From assembly GCA_037367405.1 (NCBI GenBank), contig JAZKJV010003367.1:1-64000 (forward strand): a DNA stretch of 64,000 bases, given 5' to 3'. Source of the DNA: Ottelia alismoides. Taxonomy: Eukaryota; Streptophyta; Magnoliopsida; Alismatales; Hydrocharitaceae. Below, one piece after another: positions 12,652-24,417 of this stretch; the stretch's first letter is position 1, and each line of letters opens with the position of its first letter. The position numbers were made by a program, and so were the translations under genes. A model generated the notes under the pieces. The model searched no databases. It was not told where the DNA came from and saw nothing but the letters and a program-made list of their open reading frames with translations.

Positions 12652-13174
12652 CAAATAACAACAAAGCCTTTTCCCACAATTAAGTAGGGTCGGCTACATG
12701 GATTCTTCGCCTCCATTCAGATCTATCTTGGGTCAATCCCGGGCTTATATCCACAAAACTAAGATCACTTCGTATAGTCTCTTTCCAACACTTCTTGGGT
12801 CGTCCTCACCCTCTCTTAACCGGTTCAATATCCCAACACTCGCATCTCCTAACTGGTGCATCAGCTAATCTTCTTCGCAAATGTCCAAACCATCTTAAGC
12901 GGTTTTCTCGCATCTTATCCTCGATCGGAGCTAAACACCAACTTTCTTTCTGATTGCATCATTTCGAATCCGATCTTTATGTGTGTGTCTACACATCCAT
13001 CTTAGCATTTTCATTTCTACTACATTCATTCTCTGCACATGTCTATGGTTCACATGCCAACATTCAGATCCATAAAAGCATAGCGGGTCTCACGGCTGCT
13101 TTGTAAAACTTTCCTTTAATTTTTAAAGAAATTTTCTTATTACAGAGAATAGTAGAGGCTACTCTCCACTTTGG

Positions 13175-13884
13175 CTAGCCTGCATTTAATCTATTAGTAA
13201 TATTTCCATCAATGTCCCCATCATGTTGCAGAATAGATCCCAGATATCTAAAAGAATCTCTCTTCTGAATGTTATCATCACCAATCTTCACATCGATTCC
13301 TTCACCATTGCTTCCATCAAAGGTACACTCCATATATTCCATCTTAGCCCTACTTATACGAGATCCTTTAGTCTCTAAGTCATGTCTCCAGACCTCAAGC
13401 TTCTCACTTACTTTATCTCTAGTCTCGTCAATTAATACAATATCATCGGCAAATAATATACACCAAGATAACTCATCCTGAATATGACTTGTCAACTCGT
13501 TCATAATCAAAGTAAAAAAGAAATGGACTCAAAGTAGAACCTTGATGTAAACCAATGTTGATGTCAAAATATCCAGTCTTCCCAGACACGGTCCTTACAC
13601 AAGATAAAGCCCTATCATACATGTCCTTTTACGAGGTTAATGTATAGGACATGTACTTGTCTCTTCTTGAACACTCTCCATAATATCTCTCGCGGGACAG
13701 AATCATAAGCCTTCTCCAAATCAATAAAGATCATACGGAGGTTCTTCCTTTTAGCTCTATAAATCTCCATTGTTCTCCTCGGCAAATGGATGGCTTCAAT
13801 CGTTGAGCGACATGGCATAAATCCGAATTGATTTTCTTTTAGTTGGAAACTTGCCTCAACCTTCTTCCGATCACACGTTCCCAA
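13175..13884 (-). pseudogene. RTE LINE reverse transcriptase, broken
   Basis: Reading leftwards, 13884-13615 has [41 protein letters not shown] and ILWRVF. 13510-13175 has SWCILFADDIVLID with the catalytic FADD intact, then ETKGSRISRAKMEYMEC and SFRYLGSIL. A frameshift separates the two parts, and upstream codons are lost in the internal deletion. Confidence 0.85.
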
Positions 13885-14138
13885 AATTTCTTAGTGTGAT
13901 TCATCAGCTCGATACCTATATAATTTGAACAATTTTGAATGTCTCCTTTATTCTTATAAAGAGGCACCACAATACTCCTCCTCTAATCTTATATTAGAAA
14001 CCCTCCTTTTCTTTAACAACCCTTTCATTTGTACATCCAAAACTAACAAACGATGTTGGGTTGTCAAACTCTCCCCTGGGATTACTTTGCAGTCTTTACA
14101 ACACAACCGATCTCTTCTCCTCAACGCAAAGTATCTAT

Positions 14139-15026
14139 CTATGTTCTAGTTGGCCCACTCTTATAAGTAATTAAATGTTTCTCCCACTTCTTGAAGAGAG
14201 TGTTTGCTATGAAAAGATCATATGCCGTTGCAAAATCCAGGATGGCTTTTCCCTCTTCATTTCTATCCCCAAAACCATGTCCTCCATGAACACTAGCGTA
14301 CCTTGAAGCATCTTTTCCCACATGTCCGTTAAGATCTCCACCGATGCAAATCATCTCTCTTTGTGGGATTCCTTGTAGACTCTTATCCAAATCTTCCCAA
14401 AGAGCTTGTTTAGTCCTTTCATCTAAACCAATTTGCGTTGCATAAACTGAGACGATATTCCGAATTTCTTCTTTAAGCACCAATTTTAGCAAAATAATTC
14501 GATCCCCAAATCTTTTCACCTCAACCACGCAATCCTTCAAATTCTTATGAACAACCACTGCAACACTGTTTCTACCCTTATCTTTACCTGAATACCAAAG
14601 TTTAAAGCATGTCTTCTCAATCTCCATTGCTTTCTCTCCAACCCATTTAGTCTCTTGAAGACATAGTATATGAATATTCCTTCTTTCCATCGTATCCACT
14701 ATCTCCATCAACTTTCCAGTTAAAGTGCCAATATTCCAACTATCAATCCGCAACTTCCGTTGCAATCTCTTTTGAACTAACTTCTTTACTCGCATGCATC
14801 CATTATGCGAGAACATTTGTAAATTTTGGACAGCATCCGAGCGGTGATGCAACGGAACTAGCTTAATTACCCGTATACGTTCATCATGCGAGAACCCTTG
14901 TAAATTTTGAACTACATCTAGGCTGAGATGTAGCGGCCCTTGCCAATTTTTCATTTCATTTGGACGATGCAATGCGTCGCAAGTAGGGAACAACCCAACG
15001 AAATCTGTATGTTTGCTTAAATACAT
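14139..15026 (-). pseudogene. RTE LINE endonuclease domain
   Basis: An apurinic/apyrimidinic-like endonuclease nicks the target DNA to start reverse transcription. The 295-codon ORF has DSWNIGTLTGK, the catalytic glutamate in ILCLQETKWVG, GGDLNGHVG and GFGDRNEEGK. It stays open to YKSGPTRT, after which the frame changes. An upstream tandem repeat in the leader (DAVQNLQ-S-N/DECMR type, around 14780-14950) is typical of the family's 5' end. The protein is cut off from its reverse transcriptase by the deletion and by frameshifts. Confidence 0.85.
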
Positions 15027-15191
15027 GTTGAAAAGATCCGATTGTCCTGAGGCAACTTCTTAAATAGTATTTTTTTAGAAAAAAGGTACTATTTAGGAAG
15101 TTGTCTCTGACTATTTTACACTGGTTGTCGGCTACCTAAGGCTATCCTCCTCATTTACCTGGGCTTGGGACCGGCTATGGTTGTGTTATGT

Positions 15192-15206
15192 CCAAACACA
15201 TGGGTA
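15192..15206. repeat. Target-site duplication of the RTE LINE, right copy
   Basis: CCAAACACATGGGTA, identical to 12637-12651; it marks the 5' end of the LINE on the minus strand. Confidence 0.92.
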
Positions 15207-16977
15207 TGAATGCAAAATAGAAAATAAAAGAAAAATTAAAAATAATACACAGGGGAGCTTCTTTAATTACCAGAACTCCAAGGACCTCTTCGCAATATTT
15301 CCATGCAACACGTACGTGACGCGTGTACTATTGAGCGGCGGGGGCACATCCGTGAATATGGTGGATATATAATTGTGTTAACACAATTTCACCAAGGGGC
15401 ACGTGTGTCTCGCGTGAGTTGCTGACTAGCATGGACTCAAGCAGAAATCTTGAGGGATGCAGGATGTGAGATGTAAAAAGCCTACTTCTCATGTGTTGAT
15501 CATGTGACTAGTACGATGGCTGGACTGAAAGAGTATTAGGGAGTCTTCCAAGGGTTCTAGTGCAAAAACTCTATAAGGGAGAGTGTGCCTCCCACTTGAT
15601 GTCTTCTTCCCCTTCTCGCGCTAAGACACAAGGTAGAGCTGGGGTCGCGCGCGAGAAGGCGATATGCATGGAGGTGTGGCACGTGGAGGTCGACGAGCGT
15701 GGCTGGCAGTGAGCGGCGACATGTACGTGTATGGTGCATGGGAGATGAACGCGGGGGAGAGAGTGGTGAGGTTGTTGCGGTCCACGAGGGAGAAGCGATC
15801 GGCGATTGCACATGCGTGCATAGGGGGCGGGAGGGAAGGAATAGGGTGCGAGAGGTAGAGAGAGATGTGGGTGAGGCAGGTCGTGCGTTGCATGGGTTAG
15901 AGAGAGAGAATGAGAGAGAGGTAAGAGGAAAAGAGTGGGCCACATGCATGGGATACACATGGGGAGAGAGATAGAGAAAGAGAGGAGATACATAGGGGAG
16001 AGAGTGCGTTTTACATATGGGAGTTGGTTACGTGGGGGAGAGAGAGGGAAAGTCAGGGAATGGGAGAGAAAAATGAGAGGAGAGAGAGAGGGATCGTGGC
16101 GCCACGTGGCACGTGCGGGGGCGGCCATGTGGTGGGGTTTAAATAAAATGTAAAATTAATAATAATAATAATGATAAAGATAAATGATGTAAAAATACAA
16201 ATAAAAGTAATTAAAATAAACTTTGCATAAATAAAAAAATAAAATGGAGGTGACATGTTGCATCTCCATGAGCTGCCACGTGACGCTCCTAAAAAATTCA
16301 AAAATTAAATGTAAATAAAAATAACAAAATAACAAAATAGGTCAAATCAAAAAGTAGTCAACATAAGTTGCTTGTCTCGACGAGATCTACACCTTTCATG
16401 AAGGATTGATAATCAAAAGAAGTCATATGTACAAAAAGTATTTTTAGGGGTACCTTATAGATATAAAATATTGTATTTTTATCTTCTATAGATTTTTTTA
16501 TCATTTAAAGAAACTAAAATAAAATTAGATAAAATATGAACGAAATATTTAAAACTTATTCTATTTTTTGGATTTTTTATAATTTTAAAAATAAAAAATT
16601 TAAAATAAAGGGTAGTTTGTTCAATATGTACAATATACAATAAGGGCCCAAAACCCATGTTTTACATACAAACTTCGCCTTTTTATGAAATTGATCTTGT
16701 TTTGAAGGTCTTTGAATGTATATTACTTTAAAAGTAAGTAGATATAAATCGGAAACCGCATGAGAGAAATATTCACATTTTAAGGTTCTTAATCTCAAAT
16801 TAGGGTTTGGATTTTATTGATCAATTTTACAAGTTATTGTTTTTTTAATATTTTTCTTTTATTAATGTTAGTAATATATACACTATAGAGTTGATTTTAT
16901 TAGATTTGATGTTAGTATAAAATAGATAAAAAGAGGTAAGTTAGATATTATATAGGTGAATATGTACAAGTGACTTT

Positions 16978-17372
16978 CACTACAAACTGGACGGCCTTTG
17001 GGGACGCTTATTGGGGACGGTCATGGAGCAACCGTCCCCTATACTAGTATAGGGGACGTTTGTAAGCTGACCGTCCCGTCTCTAGAGTAATAGCGACGGT
17101 CGTTAATGACCATCGTCGTTAATTTGACCTTTAGGGATGGTTATATAGCCGTCCCTTACTAGGAGAGCCCCAGCTTGTTTTTTATCTACCCGGGTACTTT
17201 AGGGGACGGTCCTAATCGTTGTCCCCTATAGTTGATTATAGGAGACGGTTGCATAACCGTCGCCAATGCCTATCTAATTGGCGCGCTCCGCCAAATATCT
17301 GCAACCAAAGGGGACGGTCCACTTATAACCGTCCCCGATTATTCTTATAGGGGACGGTCGGACGACCGTCCC
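16978..17372. repeat. CACTA left terminal inverted repeat and subterminal repeats
   Basis: After the CACTACA terminus, GGGGACGG(T) and ACCGTCCC(C) motifs alternate in both orientations every 20-60 bases. In this superfamily such motifs bind the element-encoded TNPA-like protein; that role is inferred here. Confidence 0.85.
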
Positions 17373-17760
17373 TGATGGTCCTAGACTCCTATACCCTCTC
17401 GGGCCGAATCCATTCCTCATTCTTCACTCGCTCAGCCCACTGCCCTCTCGCTCTCTCCGCCCTCTCGCCCTCCTCCTCAACCCACTGCCCTCCGCCCGCA
17501 CAGCCGTCGGCCGAATCCATTGCCCTCCACTCGCACGGCCGCCGCCCGCTCTCCTTCCACTCGCACGGTCGCCATCCGCTCGCCCTCCGTCCGATCGCCC
17601 TCCTCCTCCGCCCGCTCGTCCTCTGTCCCCTCGACCTCTGTCTGCTCGCCCTCTGCCCGCACGGCCTCCTCCCTATCGCCGGTGCCCGACTTCCCTGCCA
17701 TCCTCTTCCCCTCCGAAGCCACCTCCCTCTGCCTTGATTTCATCCTCTTATTAGGTTGTA
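17373..17760 (+). other. C/T-rich, codon-periodic segment inside the CACTA element
   Basis: A stretch rich in CCGCTCGCCCTC-like units, open in more than one frame. It could be the element's 5' untranslated exon or captured host sequence. No domain is recognised, and the compositional bias makes long open frames expected by chance. Confidence 0.45.
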
Positions 17761-18077
17761 AGTATTTTAATTATTATTTTTAGTTATTTTTTAATATATT
17801 ATTCTTGCTTATGATTGTGTAGATTTTTTAAAATAATAGCTTAGTCTTTGTAAAAAATGAACTATTCGTAATGTAGTATTTTAAATGCTTAATAGTTTAG
17901 TTCATAAGATCAAAAACATAGTTGTTATGGTGTTCTAATTTAAACATATAACTTAGCATGCATTATTGAAACTTAGATATGGTCATATTATAACTTTAAA
18001 ATACATTATGAATGATGTATAACTGATTCGTAAGAGATACTGACATTGTAATTAACTTTGGATCTTACCTTTAGGCA

Positions 18078-19529
18078 ATGGACAAAAGTTGGATGAACAA
18101 AAGATTCGGTGATTATAGGACATATAACAAAGGAGTTATCGGATTCTTAGACTGGGCATTTCGATATGAGTCACTCTGTCGTATTGTAGGAGGTGAAGGA
18201 GATAGGATACATTATCCTTGTATAAGATGCAAGAAAACTCTGACCCAAAATCGAACCATAGTTGACGAGCATTTGATATTAAATGGTTTTTGGTTGGACG
18301 TATCATGGTGAAGGAGTTACTTGAGAAGAAGATAATAATGTCCAAGTTGATACTGAAATAATATCTCTGAAACACATGACCGTGATGCTATGTTTGAGAT
18401 GATAGATAATATTCGAGGACATGACACTGATGAAATGATGGAATCGTTTCCGGATACCTTACTTGAAAAAATACAAGATGCAAAAAAGCCAATATGCTCA
18501 GGAATCAAAATGTCTTGATTACGTTTTCTTTTGGAGATGTTTAAGATAAAAGTGAAGAATCGATGTACAGTAGTTACGATGACAGATGTCTTACAGTTGA
18601 TTAGGACCTTATTAAATAATCCAGAAAATTTTCCAAAAGATTGGAAGGATGCTAAGTCAAGATTCCGCGCACTTGGACCAAACTACGAGAAAATTGACGC
18701 ATGTCCGAACGACTGCATTTTATATTGAAAGGATTATTCAAAATTAGATACATGTCCTGACTGCAAAAGTAGCAGATATAAGACTATGGGTCATGATTCG
18801 AAGAGGAAAAAATCGGAGACGATTTTACGGTTCTTTCCTTTGATTCCCCGATTACAATGATTATATTCATATGAAAGAACAGCTAGAATGATGATATGGC
18901 ACAATAATATCAAAAAGAAAGATGTAACTGGTGTTATGCGACATCCGTCAGATACGGAGGAGTGGAGGAAATTCGATGAAATGTATCCATCGTTCTCTGA
19001 AGAAGTAAGAAACGTACGATTGGGTCTTGCTTCCGATGATTTTAATCCATTCAGAAATATGAGTACGAGTTACTTTATTTGGCCTGTGATACTTGTTACA
19101 TATAATCTGCCACCGTGGATGTCGATGGCATCTTCTTTTATGATGATGTCGTTATTGATACCTGGTCCAAAGGGGCCAGGTAATGCGATAGATACATATA
19201 TGCAACCGTTGATTGATGAACTAAAGATTCTGTGGAATTCTGGAGTGAGTACGTATGGCGTGGTAAAGAAAGAATTCTTTACAATGCGTGCTTCTTTATT
19301 GTGGACAATTAATGACTTTCCCGCGTACGCTAATTTATTGGGATGGAGTACGAAAGGTAAACTTGCATGTCTGGTTTGTATGGATAAAACGCATTCGACA
19401 TGGCTAAGTGTGAGTATGAAACATTGTTATTTGGGACATCGTCGTTTCTTAGCCGTAAGTTATGGATGGCTAACTTTCAAGAGCTACCCTATAGGCATAC
19501 TTTACAGGTCCGTCATAACTTGGACGTGA
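18078..19529 (+). pseudogene. TNP2-type CACTA transposase, truncated
   Basis: TNP2 cuts and joins CACTA element ends. The start MDKSWMNKRFGDY at 18078, with PCIRCKK and LILNGFWLDVSW, is the N-terminal transposase-associated zinc-binding domain. After stops and frameshifts, 18888-19529 (214 codons) gives the core of the family: YFIWPVILVTYNLPPWMSM, LLIPGPKGPGN, YMQPLIDELKILW, LLWTINDFPAYANLLGWSTKG and ACLVC. The C-terminal half of the usual protein is missing after 19529. Since the terminal repeats are intact, the element may only move with help from another copy. Confidence 0.88.
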
Positions 19530-19603
19530 TGCATAGAGAGAAGAATGTTATGGAAAATATTCTTTAAAATATTTTTTAAAATAACTACGTTTGAATTGCA
19601 GAG

Positions 19604-21105
19604 ATGGCACCTAGATGCAGACGTATTCGGGAGATTCTCGAACCTCCTCAGCAGCTACAGGGAGGTTCTTCTGATGCAGGCAGTGGAGGTACCCATAGAC
19701 GGCGTGGACCGTCTTAGTGTAGATTCCTAGATTGTCTTGCACCTGGGCAGACCTTACATGTACATATTGTTGGCGAAGATGCGGTGGGAGAGAACTCCAC
19801 GGAGTTTCAGAGCTACCTTGGGCAGGTTGCTCGTGCGCTTGTCCCCATTCGACCCACGACTTTCGACAGCTTCCTTATGTTGTCAAGGCTGCCATACTTT
19901 CTGATTTGGAGGAATTATAAAATAAAAAACAATTTTTTACTATTTTCTTATACTAATGTTTATTATGTTTGTTGTACAAAGTTGTCTTTATATGGGAATG
20001 AAATGCCCATGTCGATTCCCAAATTCTCTTGCATGCTGCTGAGTTGTTACGTCGATACAAGGAACGCATAAAGGTGAAGGTGACAAGATATTTATATTTT
20101 TATAACGAAAAATTTAAACATTGACGATATTTATTTTTCCGTTTTTAGCATTACAACCCCCAGATTCCATATGAGCAGCTTGTGCAGAACGTCCCACTTG
20201 GTGTTACACCAGATCAATGGAGGGAATTAATTAATTTTTGGTCCAGTGAGGAGTTCGCGGTATGTATATATTTTTCTTAATTATTTATTTTATGTTTGTA
20301 CTAAATTTGTTTAATTTCAGGCGATTTCTATAAAAAATACGATGAATCGCTCTAAAGGCTTTAGGTCCACCCATAAGATGGGAAGAAAGAACACCAACCA
20401 ATTGAAGCATGACTTTGTAAGTATTTAAAAAAAATTAGAATGATTAAGTTTGGAAGAAGAATTTATTTTAAAAAATTCTTTTCTGTTTTTTAAGTTGAGG
20501 GATAACGAAAGAGAAATGACCCGCATAGAGGTTTTTGCTGGGTCAAAGAGCCGAGATTTAGGAGGAGAAGTGCAATGGGTTGATGACACCTACGCACCAA
20601 TTCATGTAAGTAATATTTATTTTTAATTTATAGAATGACTTATGTTAATATATTGAAAATATTTAATATTTCTATACATGCAGGAAGAAATGATTAGGCT
20701 CTCCACCACCTCCTCGCTAGATAGCACGGAGCACTCCCCCGTTGTCCGTCGATGATGCCTTCCGCCAAGCCACTGGTCCAGAACACAGTGGATGCATCCG
20801 TTGCGGAGGACGTGGAGAAACAATCCGTACATGGTACGGAATGGGTGGTGCAAGTGGGTCGCATACTTCCTCGCATGGGAGCCAGAGAGAAAGAGAGATG
20901 GAGAGGGAGTTGCGCGAAGTTAAGGCAAAGATGTGTACACAAGATGAAGAGATGGCTAAGATGCGTATGGACATGCCGAATGTCATGTCCTATATAAGCA
21001 TCTTCAAAGCCAAGCCACGCCACATGTACAACCTGCACAACTCGGCGACGATGAGGAGAGTGAGGATGAGAGCCACGAGGGTGGAGAATCAGAATAGATA
21101 ACCAT
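19604..21105 (+). pseudogene. Second CACTA gene, Transposase_24 / Ptta-En/Spm type, multi-exon
   Basis: This resembles the TNPA/TNPD-side gene of CACTA elements. Proposed parts are: start MAPRCRRIREIL at 19604; an exon at 20149-20259 (YNPQIPYEQLVQNVP, WRELINFWSSEEF); 20321-20416 (NRSKGFRSTHKMGRKN); 20495-20605 (LRDNEREMTRIEVFAG); and 20684 onward, ending near 21105. AG acceptors and GT donors border the three middle exons. The last exon needs a frameshift. The 19604-19920 region changes frame and has a stop, so the copy is probably dead. Confidence 0.72.
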
Positions 21106-21299
21106 CGATGTAGTAAATTTTAGTTTTTTCTTGAATTTTTTATTGTAATCTTTCTAGTAGTGCCTACGATGATGTAGAATTGAAAAATTATTTCTTTGTA
21201 ACTATTATGGTGTTGAATTTTGATTTTATTAAGTGTCTTATTTGGTTTTGTAGAGGGAGCGTGAAAAAAAATCATGAATCTAGTATTTTTTTGCTGTCA

Positions 21300-22168
21300 G
21301 GGGTATTGGGGATGGTTGTAACCGTCCCCTAAGGTGCTACAGAAATGTCCCGCCTTTCCAAGATAGCTCACGGGACGCATTTTTGCCTTTCAAAGATTAA
21401 TGGAGATGGTTACAACCGTCCCCTATACTCTTCTATTGGCGTCGCTATAGACTCCAACGTAGATGGGACGGTCCCAACCGTCCCCGTTAAGTACCAAGGG
21501 AGACTGTTATATCTGTCCCTTCTGAATGTTAGACATTTGTTGTCTCCTTTTAGCGGCCATGGGAACCAAAGGGGACGGTTGAAACAGTCCCTAACGGTCT
21601 TCTGTTGGCGTCCCTATAGCCCTATCAATGAGGGATATAAGGGACGATTTCAACCGTCCCTTAAAGCCTTCTGTTGGCATCGCAAAAGGACCATTTCATG
21701 GAAGGAACGGTCACAACCGTCCCCATTATGTGACGTAGGAGACGGTTTCGACCGTCTCTTCCGTTTGACATCAACTCACTGTCGCGGATATCGATTAGTG
21801 GGACCTAATGGGGACGGTTGTAACCGTCCCCACAGGTCTTATATGGCCGTTTCAAAATGATGTCCGACCATTGGGGACGTTTGTCACCGTCCCCTAAGCT
21901 TCTAGTATGGGGACGGTTGAAACCGTCCCTACTATTCGTGGTATTAGGGACGGTCGGAACCGTCTCCATTCGTTAACGTGAAAGGGACGGTTCCGACCGT
22001 CGCCAATGGTTGATTAAAAGGGACGTTCGTAGTAAGCGTCCCATCTAATCAAATGAGATGATGACAGAAGGGATGGTTCTGAGACCGTCCCCTCTGATTA
22101 GAAGGGACGGTTATAACAACAAAAAGGACGGTTCTTGACCGTCCCCTTAGAGCCACCGGCCTGTAGTG
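21300..22168. repeat. CACTA right subterminal repeats and terminal inverted repeat
   Basis: GGGGACGGTT and AACCGTCCCC motifs recur throughout, more densely than at the left end, up to the GTAGTG terminus at 22168. Spacing between motif pairs is about 50-70 bases, as if a unit had been amplified. Confidence 0.85.
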
Positions 22169-22327
22169 TTTGGCTCCTTAATTAATGCAAATGTGTATGT
22201 TAAAATGCGAACATTAATTCTAGATATATGAATGAGAATAATGCAAAATAATTGAATATATGTATCTAATTACTCAAGAACAAAGCTCTATTTTCGACTT
22301 TTAGAGTGATGAATCACATATTCATCG

Positions 22328-24409
22328 CTCCTCTTCAAATATCTAGTCACCGACCAATTTTGGCCCCATCCACCATTGTATGTGTTACCTCCTAGCTTCC
22401 TCCACCCCTCAGTGACAGTATGGGTTGCGTTGTGAGAGGGACGATGGAGACCTGACACTGGTGGGATCCAAGGCGAATACAACCTTACAGCAGCCATGTC
22501 CAACATTGCTCAAGCTTGGTTCTGACGCCCAAAACCTTAAGCGAAGACCGGAGTCCTCTAACTCCATTTCCAGGCCATGTTTTCTTCATTCTTCCATTCA
22601 TCTCCGTTCCAGGTAATTTCTTCAACTGTTGTACTATCATAATTTATCTATTTTAATCACCTTGTTTATCTTAGTCTTTCCTGCATCTAAACACACATTC
22701 ACCTTCGCCTCACTTAACTGATCCACACCAAAACTTCCGACTTCATCTTCTCTTCTCCGATACTCTTTCATATTTGATCTAACCACTCCCTTGCTCATGG
22801 AGGTAAACCCATTAGGGTATCATTTCCTATCAGTCGACTTAACTGTCCATTCCATCTCATATCACTCCCAACACATGTAGGTATGCTTCGGTTATATTCT
22901 AATTTTTGTAGAGTGCCATTGAACGAAAACTTCAAGCTTCTCTGATCTTCTATTTATTGCTCTGATGTTCCCTCATCAACCAGCCATTCCAACCTTCTTC
23001 GGAGCAACCTTGAACCGACCCCCTCTTTCTCTAGGACCTTGCGAAGCTACCTGGATCTTCAAACATAATAGAGGACCACAAAGGAACAGTGTAGGTCTCG
23101 CCGGAGCTAAGGCTTCACTGTCGCGAGAGGTGGAGGAAGATGACTGCTCCGATAAGCAACAACCATTGGATTATATCTCCCGACCTTCATCGGACGGTTC
23201 AAAATCCCACGTTACTTAGCCGAAGCACCGTTTCACACTCTCATGCTTGGAGCAGCTGAGCTAGAACCGAGCCTCCACGCAACACCACATGTACTCGAAC
23301 CTTGAGCATCCTCAACCTGAGACGCACGTGGTCTGGCTTACATGGTGCGGGGAATTTTTCAGCAGTCCCCTTCCGAGTTTCCAAAATTACAGATAAGCCC
23401 CATCTATGGTGAATTTGCAAAATATCCTAGCGGAATTTTGTATTTGTATTTTAGTCCCTATCAGGGACCTTTTGCATAATAAAACTTTGTTTTTAATTAA
23501 TTTTTTGTTGAATTTATGCTCATGTATTGATTGTGAAATAACCTGAGAACCATAAAACCATTTTCAATGTAATCGATCTCATTTTTACTCTTCATTCTCT
23601 TTGATGTAATAGAATTAGTTTCCTGATTTCATCTCTTTTACATGCATTAAATTTCAGAGAACAAAAATAACTTTTCTAGTTCATTAATTGTGCATAAAAA
23701 TTGATCTCCATCCTATTCATTGCTCCACTTAATACTATGTTAGTATTGCATCATTTTTAATCTGATTAGGAGCCTTGACTAAATCATTTAATAATTGATT
23801 TCCTGATTAGATACTCAATTAAATGCTTCATTAAGTTGTTGATTAGATTGAGTGTTCTTTTTAAAAATGAGAAGTGATACATTGATTCAAGTAACTACTT
23901 TGAGTTTTAATTGGGCCTTTCATTTGATATATTCATTCTAAATGGTTCAAAATATTAAATAATTAATTAATTCAAAAGTATTTGTGATTGATTGAGTTGT
24001 GAGTTTGTGCATCTTATCACCAATAAACATTAGCATTATTTTTGTCATTTAATATTACTGCATTTAAAAAAATCATAAAAGAACATGCATTACGTTCTGT
24101 TTGCATAACTCGACCTAGATACGATCATCAATCAGTTTACTAAATATTTAATAATGTGAGTAACTCAATTAATTACTCGCATCCTTGTGTTTGACCCTGA
24201 GAGATATTATGACTCGATTCTGATTGATAATTAAGAGACCATACTACAACATGTCATTATTAAAACATCCATTTAGTGTTTAACGAACACTCGCTTGCAA
24301 TTATAAATTAACACAAGGAAGGATGCATTGGACTCAAATTTTATTTAAGCAAGCAATGTAAGTAGCGTTCCTTTCTTGGAAATCCTAATGGTTGCATTAT
24401 AATTTATAA
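22328..24409. other. Intergenic region without recognised features
   Basis: Short open stretches at 22425-22616 and 22965-23219 (+) have no recognised domain and no supporting splice context. From 23360 on the DNA is AT-rich and featureless. Confidence 0.5.
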
Positions 24410-24417
24410 CTTTGAGG

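Larger units (their letters stand above)
12652..15191 (-). mobile_element. RTE-clade LINE inserted in the Ty3 LTR, internally deleted
   Basis: Perfect 15-bp target duplications (12637-12651 and 15192-15206) flank it. The 3' end on the minus strand has the conserved RTE tail, with GGGAAAAGGCTTTG followed by a TTG microsatellite. The 5' end (15191) precedes an apurinic endonuclease ORF, so both ends are present. An internal deletion near 13985 removes the stretch between endonuclease and reverse transcriptase. The element is 2.54 kb. Confidence 0.9.
16978..22168 (+). mobile_element. CACTA (En/Spm) transposon inserted in the Ty3 LTR
   Basis: It begins CACTACAAACTGG and ends CCGGCCTGTAGTG, so the termini are inverted CACTACA. 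TTT at 16975-16977 is repeated at 22169-22171, the 3-bp duplication typical of this superfamily. Both ends carry dense subterminal repeats of GGGGACGGT and its complement. The 5.19-kb body holds two gene remnants, a TNP2-type transposase (18078-19529) and a Transposase_24-type gene (19604-21105). The left LTR near 1170 shows the same site without the element. Confidence 0.93.
1..22327 (-). mobile_element. Ty3/gypsy-type LTR retrotransposon (Athila/Tat-like), degenerate, with nested insertions
   Basis: On the minus strand this reads 5' LTR (right), primer binding site, leader, gag, scrambled pol and 3' LTR (left). The LTRs begin TGATGAA and end TTCATCA, a 7-bp inverted repeat. The primer site resembles the 3' end of plant tRNA-Asp, as is usual in the Athila/Tat groups. 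The left LTR starts outside the window, so the outer target duplication cannot be checked. Coding parts are broken by many stops and frameshifts. The right LTR contains a LINE and a CACTA transposon. Assignment to Ty3 rests on integrase following reverse transcriptase/RNase H; the lineage is an inference. Confidence 0.88.
11748..22327 (-). repeat. Right (5') LTR of the Ty3 element, split by a LINE and a CACTA transposon
   Basis: The LTR parts are 11748-12651, 15207-16977 and 22172-22327, about 2.83 kb in all. It opens TGATGAACCC next to the primer site and ends in ATATTCATC at about 22326, where the left LTR has ATATTCATCA. The last two parts align with the left LTR. A GA-rich stretch lies at 15640-16090 and an AT-rich stretch at 16140-16900. 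Confidence 0.85.

Noticed and set aside
15571..16128. Long minus-strand open frame (185 codons) in the Ty3 LTR
   Set aside because: It lies in a GA-rich purine tract of the LTR and has no domain; the same tract in the left LTR is not conserved as a frame.
17375..17783. Two + strand frames rich in Ser, Pro and Leu
   Set aside because: Composition-driven openness inside the CACTA element; kept only as a possible captured segment.
16990..22150. Regularly spaced GGGGACGGT repeats resembling a CRISPR array
   Set aside because: They occur in both orientations at both ends of a CACTA element; these are subterminal transposase-binding repeats in a plant genome.
22425..23219. Two + strand frames followed by GT, suggesting a small host gene
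   Set aside because: No recognisable protein, no consistent exon pairing, and they lie immediately beyond an LTR end.
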